Assembly: GCA_049841155.1 (NCBI GenBank) | Contig: JASGHI010000003.1 | Coordinates: forward strand, 496,001-560,000 | DNA length: 64,000 bases | DNA from: ZC4RG30 sp049841155 | Lineage (GTDB): Bacteria > Pseudomonadota > Gammaproteobacteria > Steroidobacterales > Steroidobacteraceae | Reading direction: 5' to 3' | Part shown: in pieces, positions 9,918 to 17,561 of the stretch | Position numbering within the stretch: position 1 is the first letter of the stretch | How the letters are laid out: each line of letters begins with the position of its first letter | The notes under the pieces: generated by a model | The model's input: the letters and a program-made list of their open reading frames with translations, nothing else | Told to the model about the DNA's origin: nothing | The model's database searches: none | Made by a program: the position numbers and the translations under genes

Positions 9918-10670
9918 TTCCCTGTCTGGACGTGCGCGATGGCCAGGTGGTCAAGGGCGTGCGTTTCCGCGACCACCGTGTGGTGGGCGACATTCTGGAA
10001 CTGGCCGCCCGCTACCGTGACGAGGGCGCGGACGAACTGGTGTTCTACGACATCACGGCAAGCCCCGAAGGCCGTTCGGTGGACCGCGCGTGGATCGCGC
10101 GCGTGGCAGAGGTGCTCGACATCCCTTTCTGCGTGGCCGGTGGCATCCGCTCCGAGGCCGATGCCGAAGCCGTGCTCAATGCCGGCGCCGAGAAGGTTTC
10201 CATCAACTCCCCTGCCCTTGCCGACCCGCCGCTGATCGAACGCCTCGCGCGCCGCTTCGGTTCGCAGTGCGTGGTGGTGGGCATCGACAGCCAGACGCTG
10301 CCCGACGGGCGCTTCACTGTGTACCAGTTCACCGGCGACCCGGATCGCAGCCGCGATTCCGGCCGCGATACGCTGGCCTGGGTGGATGAGGTGCAGGCGC
10401 GCGGCGCCGGCGAGATCGTGCTCAACTGCATGGCCAGCGACGGCGTGCGCCGCGGCTATGACCTGCCGCAGCTGAAGGCCGCGCGTATGCGCTGTTCGGT
10501 GCCGCTGGTGGCCTCCGGCGGCGCGGGCGCGCCGGAACATTTCGCTCGATCTGTTCGAGCAGAAGGCCGCCGATGCGGCGCTGGCCGCCAGCGTGTTCCA
10601 CAGCGGCCAGATCGCCATTCCCGATCTCAAACGCTATCTGCGCGAACGCCATATCGAGGTGCGCCTGTGA
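9899..10670 (+). pseudogene. hisF: imidazole glycerol phosphate synthase cyclase subunit HisF, one frame break
   Basis: TIM-barrel cyclase partner of HisH. RLIPCLDVRDGQVVKGVRF, DELVFYDITAS, PFCVAGGIRS, AEKVSINSPAL and VLNCMASDGVR are the expected motifs. Alignment to the universal MLAK(R)IIPCLDV start places the first codon on ATA at 9899, not ATG: either a rare start or a base error in this error-rich stretch. A break near 10544 (one extra base in TTCGCTCGAT) separates the last 40 residues (FEQKAADAALAASVFH onward). Corrected length is 256 residues. The stop overlaps the GTG start of hisIE. Confidence 0.85.
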
Positions 10671-11315
10671 GCCAGACTGCGCTGGATATCGACGCGCTCG
10701 ACTGGAGCAAGGGCGACGGCCTGCTGCCCGGCATCGTGCAGGATGCGCGTACCGAGGCCGTACTGATGCTGGGCTACCTGAACCGCGAGGCGCTGGAAGC
10801 CACCCTGCAACGCGGCCGTGTGGTGTTCTGGAGCCGCTCGAAGCAGCGGCTGTGGGAAAAGGGCGAGACCTCGGGCAACACGCTCAAGCTGGTTTCCGTG
10901 CAGGCTGATTGCGACAACGACACGTTGCTGCTGCGCGTGCAGCCGGCGGGTCCTGCCTGCCATCGCAACACCACCACCTGCTTCGGCGATGGTTCTCTGC
11001 CCGCCAGCGACGGCATCGGCTTCCTGGCGCGGCTGGAAGAAGTGATCGAATCAGCGCATTGCCGAAAACCCTGAAGGCAGCTACACCGCAAAGCTCTACG
11101 CCAGGGGCACCAAGCGCATGGCGCAGAAGGTGGGTGAGGAAGGCGTGGAAGTCGCCCTCGCCGCCCAGGCCGGGGACAATGCCGAACTGGTGAGTGAATC
11201 GGCCGACCTGCTGTTCCACCTGGCGCTGCTGCTGCGCGCGCGGGGGTTGTCGCTGAATACGGTGGTGGCTGAGCTGGCGGCGCGGCATCGTGCCCGTCTC
11301 GGCGCCGGACCATAG
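10667..11315 (+). pseudogene. hisI: bifunctional PR-AMP cyclohydrolase/PR-ATP pyrophosphohydrolase HisIE, one frame break
   Basis: A fused HisI-HisE protein. The cyclohydrolase part has VLMLGYLNREALEATL, FWSRSKQRLW.KGETSGN and the metal-site Asp/Cys region DCDNDTLLLRV...PACH. The pyrophosphohydrolase part has GSYTAKLYARGTKRMAQKVG and EEGVEVALAA. The parts are split by one extra base at 11053/11054, right at the domain junction (LEEVIES/RIAENPEG). The GTG start at 10667 overlaps the hisF TGA. Corrected length is 215 residues. It is the last gene of the operon and is convergent with lysAC 24 bases downstream. Confidence 0.86.
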
Positions 11316-11339
11316 CTGTAGGCCGCCCCTGCTCCGCGT

Positions 11340-13932
11340 TCAGCCCAGCAGCAGTTCTTCCGGCGGCTGCCGCAGGTTGTAGCTCGAAGCCATCGAACGC
11401 CCGTAGGCGCCGGCGTTGGCGATGAGCAGCACGTCACCTTCGTGCGTGACCGGCAGCAGCCGGTCATGCCCGAGCACATCACCGGTCTCGCAGATCGGCC
11501 CCACCACATCGAAGCTGCCGACCACCGGGTCATCCTGGCGCGACAGGTTCACGATCTGGTGGAAGGCCCCATACAGCGCCGGGCGGATCAGCGCGTTCAT
11601 GCCGGTGGCCACGCCCACGTAGCCCTGTTCGCCCTTCTGCTTGAGCTGCGTGACGCGCGCCAGCAGCACACCGGCCAGCGCCACGAGATAACGGCCCGGT
11701 TCGATCCACAGTTCGAAGCGCGGCTGCTCGGCCTTGAACGCCAGCAATGCCTGGTCGAGCGCGGTCAGATCCACCGGCTGGCGCTGCCGGGCATCCGGTA
11801 CACCAAAGCCGCCACCGATATTGAGTACGCGCACATCGGGGAAATGCGCGGCGGCATCGGCAAGGTCGTCTGCGGTCTGCGTCCAGTTCTGGATGTCGAA
11901 GATGCCGCTGCCCACGTGGGCATGCAGCCCCGTGATCTTCGCGCCGGCGGCGCGGGCCTTTTCGGCCAGTTCCGGCAGCTCCGCCAGCGGCACGCCGAAC
12001 TTGGCGTAGGTGCCGGCGGTGCGCACATGATGATGGTGGCCGCGGCCGGTGCCGGTATCCACGCGCGCCAGCAGCTCGCGGCCGCGGAACAGCTCCGGCC
12101 ATTCGCGCAGCGCATGCAGGTTGTCGATGGTGACGTTCACGCCGCGCGCCAGCGCCCATTCGTATTCGGAGCGCGGCGCAAAATTCGGCGTGAACAGCAC
12201 CTGCGCCGGCGGCAGCTGCGGCAGCGTACGAAATACATGCTCGAGTTCGGCCTGCGACACGCATTCCATCGCTACGCCGGCGGCGTGCAGCAGCTTCAGG
12301 ATTTCGGGGTGCCAGTTGGCCTTCACCGCGTAGTGCACGCGCTGCACGGCCTTGAGGCTGTTGAGTTCAGCCGCCGCCTTTCGCAGCGTCGCGCTGTCGT
12401 AGACATAGGCGGCCTCGACGGGCGCCCAGTGCGGCGATGAGATCGGCGCTGCGCTGCTGCCACCACCATGGCTCGCGCGGTGCGTTTTCTTCCGGCTTGC
12501 GGAACAAGTCCTCCCATGTCGGGCCCAGCACGCGCTCGCCGGGCTGCGGGTGGATCAGCAGCGCGTGCAGCTGGTTCACGAGGCGGTCGGCCTGCCCTTC
12601 GTCCACGACGAAGGTGAAGTTCAGGTCGTTGGCGGCCTGGCTGACCAGATGGATCTTCTGGTCCGCAAAGAATTCCAGCGCCTCGCCGAGCCGGTGCAGG
12701 ATGCCGCGGATCTTGCGGCCCACCAGACTCACCGAAGCGCAGGGCCCGATGATCTGCGCGCGGCACAGTGCCGACAGGTCCTGCAGCAGCGCATCCATGA
12801 CCTGCTGGTCCATGGTGTTGGCCTGCGGATCCAGCGACACGGTGACATTGGTCTCGGAGGTGGACACCAGGTCCACCGACAGCCCATGCGACTTGAAGAC
12901 CTGGAAGGCGTCGGCGAGGAAACCCACTTCGTGCCACATGCCGGGGCTTTCCAGCGACACCAGGGTGATGCCCTTCTTCACGCACACGGCCTTGACCTTG
13001 GCCGAGCTGTCGATGGGGTTGGCCGAAATGTGCGTGCCTTCCATGTCCGGCATCTGCGTGGCGTACACGCGCAATGGAATGCCGTACAGGCGCACCGGCA
13101 GGATGCAGCGCGGATGCAGCACCTTGGCGCCGCTGCTGGCGATCTCCTGCGCCTCGTCGTAGTGCAGTTCGCGCAGCAGGCGCGAAGCCGGCGTGGAACG
13201 CGGGTTGGCGCTGAACATGCCCGGCACGTCGGTCCAGATCTCCAGGCGTCGCGCCTGCAGCTTGGCCGCGAAATAGGCACCGGAGGTGTCCGAACCGCCG
13301 CGGCCCAGCAGCACAGTGTCACCGGCCGCGTTGCTGGCGATGAAACCCTGCGTGATCACCACCGGCGCCAGTGCCTCGAGGCGCGCCGCCAGAGGCGCAT
13401 CGGGCGAGAAATCGCAGGTGGCGGAAAGCCAGTTGCCGCGCGCCGAGGCATGGCTGCGCTCCTCGGCCGCAAGGCCAGTGCGCGCGTCCCACCAGGCCAC
13501 GTCGATACCCTGCGCCTTGAGGAAGCGCGAGCCGATCTCGGTAGACATGAGTTCGCCGTTGCCCATCACGCGCGCCCGCGTGCGGTCGCTGATCTCACGC
13601 GTGAGATGAATGCCCTGCGCGATCTGCCGCAGCTCGGTGAAATAACCCTCGAGCTGCGGGCTGCGGCCCACGCCCAGCTCTTCGCACAGCTGCAGGTGCC
13701 GCGCCTCGATGGCGCCCAGCACTTCTTCATGTTCGCCCAGCAGCGCGGCGCCCAGCAGTTTCTCCAGCTGGTCGGTGATCTTGCTCACCGCCGAATGCAC
13801 GATCAGCACCTGCGCGCCTTCGGCCTGGCGCTTGCGGACCACGGCGCCGATGTTGCGCCAGTTGGACAGGGTCGAAACGCTCGTGCCGCCGAACTTCAGC
13901 ACGATCCAGCGCGCATCGCGGCGCTCATTCAT
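11340..13932 (-). pseudogene. lysAC: bifunctional aspartate kinase/diaminopimelate decarboxylase LysAC, one frame break
   Basis: A fusion joining the first and last enzymes of lysine synthesis, known in Xanthomonas-like bacteria. From ATG 13932 the kinase runs WIVLKFGGTSVST, then GRGGSDTSGAYFAAKL and two ACT domains. It is followed by a PLP fold-III decarboxylase (VHYAVKANWHPEIL with the PLP lysine, GGGFGVPD, EPGRYLV, ICETGDVLG, ANAGAYG). The two halves are in different frames, joined by one extra base at about 12420-12422 (GGG for GG on the plus strand), between LIAALGA and VEAAYVYDSATL. Without it the protein is 863 residues. The decarboxylase half has no start of its own, so a true fusion broken by an error is favoured over two genes. 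Confidence 0.86.
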
Positions 13933-13966
13933 GGGAATCTCCGCAGCAGAGATTGGGAGCGAAAGA

Positions 13967-14182
13967 TCAACCGTCCAGGTCTTCGTAGTCCTGCAGATCC
14001 TTCTGCAGCTTGCGGTCCGCGAGCACCTCTTCGAGCTTGCTCCAGGCCGCCTTGCCCTTCTTGCCCTTGTCGCGCACGCGTTTATCCACCCGGTCAAGCA
14101 GACGGTCGTAGTCGTTGCCGTCTTCCTGGTCGGTGAGGAATTCGTCGTCTATTTCGAATCGACCGTTGTCGCGTTCAGACAT
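13967..14182 (-). CDS. small acidic conserved protein (PA3496 family-like)
   Basis: A 71-residue charged protein with no membrane segment. The C-terminal pattern SKLEEVLADRKLQKDLQDYEDLD resembles the small family typified by Pseudomonas PA3496, annotated in some databases as putative envelope integrity proteins; the true role is unknown. Its ATG is preceded by an AT-rich leader. It lies 34 bases upstream of lysAC on the same strand and may be co-transcribed with it. Assignment rests on the tail pattern only. Confidence 0.6.
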   Translation of the reverse strand: MSERDNGRFEIDDEFLTDQEDGNDYDRLLDRVDKRVRDKGKKGKAAWSKLEEVLADRKLQKDLQDYEDLDG

Positions 14183-14246
14183 CTGGCTGGGAGTTCTTAT
14201 GCCAAATCAGAGAGTTAGCCCGACCATCGGGCTAACGGGCAGCGAA

Positions 14247-15227
14247 CTATAGCGAATTCGCCGCCGCGTTCAACTCCATTGGCTGGGCAGCCAGTCCGAC
14301 GACCACTGGCATTCCCCGCGCCTTGCTCAGTTCCGACCTCGCCAGATCCCAGTGGATGGCGACGGTATTGGCACCCAGGGCGTTGTCCAGCAGGCCTTCA
14401 AAAACAGCCAGATCCGGCTCCATGGACTGTCCCTCGGCGTTGACCGGGGGGTGGGCTTCCAGCACCAGCTGCCCCGCCACCCAGGCCACCTTCACGGGCT
14501 CGTTGACGAGGTAGACGGGGGTCCCCACCGCCACCATGGGGAACAGCTCCGCGATGTCTTCCGGGTACATCCGGATGCAGCCGTGGGTGACGGCCATGCC
14601 TACCGCGATGGGGTTGTTCGTGCCGTGGATCAGGTAGGCGCCGCCCGGGATCCCCAGGCGCATGGCATACAGTCCCAGGGGGTTGTCGGGGCCGGCGGGC
14701 ACCACGGCCGGCAGCGGGGGGTCACCGCGCTCCCGGTGTTCGCGCCGCACTGATTCCGGCGGCGTCCAGGTGGGACGCTCGCGCTTGTTGACCACAGTGG
14801 TGCGCCCCAGCGGCGTGTGCCAGTCCATCTTGCCGATGCTGACCGGGTAGGTATAGACCTTGCGTTTCTGGCCGGGCGCCGCCTTCGGGAAGTAGTACAG
14901 GCGGTGCTCGGGCAGGTTTACCACAATGCCCTCGCGCGGACCGGAGGGCAGGATGCGCTGCCCGGGAATCACGATGGGCTTGCCTGCTCCCGGCAGCCAG
15001 GGATCCAGGCCCGGGTTCACGCGTACCACCTCCTCCGAGCCGAGGCTGAAGCGCCGGGCGATCTCGTAGAGGGTGTCCTCGTAACGAGTGGTCACGCGCT
15101 CCTCGCGGCCGAAGAGGCCATTGGCCGCCTCGTCGAAGTCGTATACGGTCGCGGCGGCGGGCAGCGCGGCCAGCACAGCGGCCAGTGCCAGGGCCTGTCG
15201 AAACAGGTGAATTCGGGGGCGCATCAT
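14247..15227 (-). CDS. L,D-transpeptidase with LysM domain (ErfK/YbiS family)
   Basis: A 326-residue periplasmic cell-wall enzyme. It has a signal peptide (HLFRQALALAAVLAALPAAA), a LysM domain around residues 45-92 (YEDTLYEIARRFSL...PIVIPGQRILP), then the YkuD catalytic domain with HGTNNP and the cysteine motif THGCIRMYPEDI. Such enzymes form 3-3 peptidoglycan cross-links or attach lipoproteins to peptidoglycan. A C-terminal extension of about 80 residues follows the catalytic core. Two adjacent ATGs (15227 and 15224) are possible starts. Confidence 0.92.
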   Translation of the reverse strand: MMRPRIHLFRQALALAAVLAALPAAATVYDFDEAANGLFGREERVTTRYEDTLYEIARRFSLGSEEVVRVNPGLDPWLPGAGKPIVIPGQRILPSGPREGIVVNLPEHRLYYFPKAAPGQKRKVYTYPVSIGKMDWHTPLGRTTVVNKRERPTWTPPESVRREHRERGDPPLPAVVPAGPDNPLGLYAMRLGIPGGAYLIHGTNNPIAVGMAVTHGCIRMYPEDIAELFPMVAVGTPVYLVNEPVKVAWVAGQLVLEAHPPVNAEGQSMEPDLAVFEGLLDNALGANTVAIHWDLARSELSKARGMPVVVGLAAQPMELNAAANSL

Positions 15228-15406
15228 TGCGGTGCAATCTCACCGATTCCGCGGTCCGAGGCAAGCACAGGCCGCACAGTTGGAACCGGGGGATGGCGGA
15301 CGCATCGGTCCGCCAGAATGTGCCGCCGGAGGCGCAGGGCCAGCCGGAACCGGCCCTCGTCGCGCAGTGGCTTGCGATGTAGGCCGCGCGCGGGCGCGGC
15401 GGCTCG

Positions 15407-15589
15407 CTACAGGCCCGAGACGGGCTCGTCCGCGGCGCCGGCGCCGAGGATCTGCTTCCAGCTGGCTTCGTGGCCATTGCGGCGCCCCTTCTCCACCAGT
15501 TTCAGGCCGGCGGCGTCGATCGTGAGCGTGTACGGCTTGTCGTCGATGAGGATTTCGCGCTTCAGGGGCTTGTCGAGTTTGGTCGTCAT
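15407..15589 (-). CDS. small conserved hypothetical protein, 60 aa
   Basis: MTTKLDKPLKREILIDDKPY starts a 60-residue soluble protein with alternating beta-like segments (REILIDDKPYTLTIDAAGLKLVEKG) and a basic middle. I do not recognise the function; short proteins of this type recur in Xanthomonadales-like genomes. The ATG at 15589 is preceded by GAGG-like purines (GAGAGGCCGACAC). It is divergent from folE, with a 125-base gap that should hold both promoters. Confidence 0.55.
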   Translation of the reverse strand: MTTKLDKPLKREILIDDKPYTLTIDAAGLKLVEKGRRNGHEASWKQILGAGAADEPVSGL

Positions 15590-15714
15590 GTGTCGGCCTC
15601 TCTTCTCGTCATCAAAGGTTGTAGAGGCGACGAAGGGTACCACAGGGGTCCGGCGGGGGCCGATTATGTGCCCTGCGGCTGGCCTGGGCCGGCTCGCGGC
15701 CCTAGACTCGCGCG

Positions 15715-16431
15715 ATGAGCAAAGCAAGGAAGGTGGCGCCCGCGGCCACACCCGGCGCGGCGGTTTCCGAGCGCATCCGCCGCCGCATCCAGCGCGCCGG
15801 CCGCCGGTTCCACGCCAATGACAACATCGCCGAGTTCGTCGAACCGGGAGAGCTCGACGAGCTGGTGGGCGAAGTGGCCACGCGCATGCAGGCCGTGCTC
15901 GAAAGCCTCGTCATCGACACCCGCAGCGATCACAACACCCAGGACACGGCGCGGCGTGTGGCGAAGATGTACGTCACCGAAGTGTTCCGCGGCCGCTACG
16001 TGGCCGCGCCCGCCGTCACCGAATTCCCCAATGCCGAGCGGCTCAACGAGCTGATGATCGTAGGTCCAGTGAAGGTGCGCAGTGCCTGCAGCCATCACTT
16101 CTGCCCCATCATCGGGCGCCTGTGGATCGGACTCATCCCCAACGAGCATTCAAACCTCATCGGCCTGTCGAAATACGTGCGTCTGGCCGACTGGATCATG
16201 AGCCGGCCGCAGATCCAGGAAGAGGCCATCACGCAGGTGGCCGAGCTGCTGCTGCACAAGGTCAACCCGGACGGCCTTGCGGTGGTGATGGAAGCCGACC
16301 ACTACTGCATGCACTGGCGCGGCGTGAAGGACGACAACGCGCAGATGATCAACAGCGTGATGCGCGGCTCCTTCCTCAAGGACCACACGCTGCGCCGCGA
16401 ATTCCTCTCGCTCATCCGTCTGAAGCAGTGA
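15715..16431 (+). CDS. folE: GTP cyclohydrolase I (FolE)
   Basis: A 238-residue enzyme converting GTP to dihydroneopterin triphosphate, the entry to folate or tetrahydropterin synthesis. The zinc cysteine/histidine motif VRSACSHHFCPIIGR and the second cysteine in ADHYCMHWRGVKD are present, with IGLSKYVRLADW between them. The N-terminal 35 residues are a basic extension. It is followed eight bases later by a BLUF gene, so the two may be co-transcribed. Only one folate gene is here; 5-formyl-THF cyclo-ligase is 45 kb away. Confidence 0.95.
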   Translation: MSKARKVAPAATPGAAVSERIRRRIQRAGRRFHANDNIAEFVEPGELDELVGEVATRMQAVLESLVIDTRSDHNTQDTARRVAKMYVTEVFRGRYVAAPAVTEFPNAERLNELMIVGPVKVRSACSHHFCPIIGRLWIGLIPNEHSNLIGLSKYVRLADWIMSRPQIQEEAITQVAELLLHKVNPDGLAVVMEADHYCMHWRGVKDDNAQMINSVMRGSFLKDHTLRREFLSLIRLKQ

Positions 16432-16438
16432 GGCCGCC

Positions 16439-16867
16439 ATGTTAGTGAGACTGCTCTATGCCAGTCGTGCGGCCCAGCCGCCAGGTGCCAAGCTGGTCGC
16501 CGGCGTGCTCGCCGAATGCCAGAAACACAATCCCGCGCATGGCATCACCGGCATCCTCTGCTACAGCGACAAGGTGTTCCTGCAGGTGCTGGAGGGTGGC
16601 CGCGATGAAGTCTGCGAGACCTTCAACGCCATCGCGCGCGATCCGCGCCACACTCAAGTGCGGCTGCTGTCCTTCGAGGAGATCCACGAGCGGCGCTTTG
16701 GCGGCTGGACCATGGGCCAGGTGAACGCGGACAAGGTGAACCCTTCGCTGCTGCTCAAGTACGCCGAGAAGGCTGAACTGGATCCCTTCGCGCTGTCGGG
16801 GCGGGCATCGCTGTCGCTGCTGGAGGAGCTGGCTGCGACCGCCTCGGTGCTGGGCCGCTCGGTGTGA
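16439..16867 (+). CDS. BLUF-domain blue-light sensor, short type
   Basis: A 142-residue flavin photoreceptor. The BLUF fold starts at residue 1: the flavin-contacting tyrosine in RLLYASRA, asparagine in HNPAHGITGILCY, glutamine in VFLQVLEGG, and the strand-5 segment FGGWTMGQV with the switch Trp/Met. About 45 helical residues follow and no output domain is fused, so it must act through a partner protein. It sits between folE and a GlcG-like gene, starting eight bases after folE and ending next to the GlcG-like start. Confidence 0.92.
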   Translation: MLVRLLYASRAAQPPGAKLVAGVLAECQKHNPAHGITGILCYSDKVFLQVLEGGRDEVCETFNAIARDPRHTQVRLLSFEEIHERRFGGWTMGQVNADKVNPSLLLKYAEKAELDPFALSGRASLSLLEELAATASVLGRSV

Positions 16868-16869
16868 CC

Positions 16870-17277
16870 ATGCTGACCCGCAGGACGCTCTCGCTCGATG
16901 ACGCCAGGAAGATCGCTGCGGCCGCGTCGGCGAAGGCGCGCGCCGAGGGCTGGAATGTCGTCATCGCCGTGCTCGACCAGGGTGGCCATCTCCTCTATCT
17001 CGAGCGTGCCGATGGCGCCCTGCCCGGCTCGGTGCCGGTGGCCCAGGACAAGGCGCGTACCGCGTTGCTGTTCCGCCGTCCGACCCGGGCATTCCAGGAC
17101 ATGTTGGCCGAGGGCCGGATGCACATGATGGCCCTGCCCGGTGTCATTCCCGTCGAGGGCGGATTGCCGCTGACCAGCGATGGAGAGGTGGTGGGCAGCA
17201 TCGGCGTTTCCGGCGTGCAGTCCATCCAGGACGGCCAGGTGGCCGCAGCCGGTGCCGCGGCAATGGCCTTGCTGTGA
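16870..17277 (+). CDS. GlcG/HbpS-family (DUF336-type) protein
   Basis: A 135-residue protein of the GlcG/HbpS fold. The pattern LSLDDARKIAAAASAKA...GWNVVIAVLDQGGHLLYLERADGA, DKARTALLFRRPT and PVEGGLPLTSDGEVVGSIGVSG is characteristic. Family members include HbpS, which binds heme, and proteins linked to glycolate or propanediol use; the ligand here is unknown. ATG 16870 is preferred, as GTG 16864 would begin inside the BLUF stop region. It lacks a signal peptide. Probably co-transcribed with the BLUF gene. Confidence 0.85.
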   Translation: MLTRRTLSLDDARKIAAAASAKARAEGWNVVIAVLDQGGHLLYLERADGALPGSVPVAQDKARTALLFRRPTRAFQDMLAEGRMHMMALPGVIPVEGGLPLTSDGEVVGSIGVSGVQSIQDGQVAAAGAAAMALL

Positions 17278-17296
17278 AAGATCCGCAGCCTCCGCT

Positions 17297-17494
17297 TCAG
17301 CGTGGATTTTCCGCCTGAGCCGCGCGCTGCTCGCGCCGGGCGCGCAGCACGGTCCATGCGATGCCGGCTCCGAAAGACAGGATCATCACCACCGCCACGG
17401 TCATCACTGGTCCGGCCATGTGGTAGCCCTCATAGACACCCGCTGCAAGGCCAACCGGTGTCGTCACCAGCATCATCGGCTTGCCGATCCTCAT
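17297..17494 (-). CDS. small two-helix membrane protein, 65 aa
   Basis: MRIGKPMMLVTTPVGLAAGV begins a 65-residue protein with two hydrophobic stretches (MMLVTTPVGLAAGVYEGY and VMTVAVVMILSFGAGIAW) and a basic tail RARREQRAAQ. GAGGAC lies six bases upstream of ATG 17494, supporting this start; a longer version from 17527 is possible. It is convergent with the GlcG-like gene and divergent from the TonB receptor gene, starting 68 bases from it. Function unknown. Confidence 0.5.
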   Translation of the reverse strand: MRIGKPMMLVTTPVGLAAGVYEGYHMAGPVMTVAVVMILSFGAGIAWTVLRARREQRAAQAENPR

Positions 17495-17561
17495 CCTGTC
17501 CTCGTCTGTCGATCTGCGCCGTTGCATGATATATCTGCGCCATCCAGGAAGGGGATCGATC

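Noticed and set aside
4620..11060. Programmed ribosomal frameshifting in the his operon
   Set aside because: Up to six shifts per gene at unrelated sequences, without slippery heptamers or pseudoknots, cannot be programmed; and the lysAC break, on the other strand, has the same one-extra-base form.
4620..12425. True pseudogenisation of histidine and lysine synthesis
   Set aside because: No stop-causing substitutions, deletions or motif loss are seen, only single-base frame shifts in one patch; loss of lysAC would also remove DAP for the cell wall.
12550..14136. 528-codon open frame antisense to the kinase half of lysAC
   Set aside because: Shadow frame of a conserved gene with no recognisable protein features.
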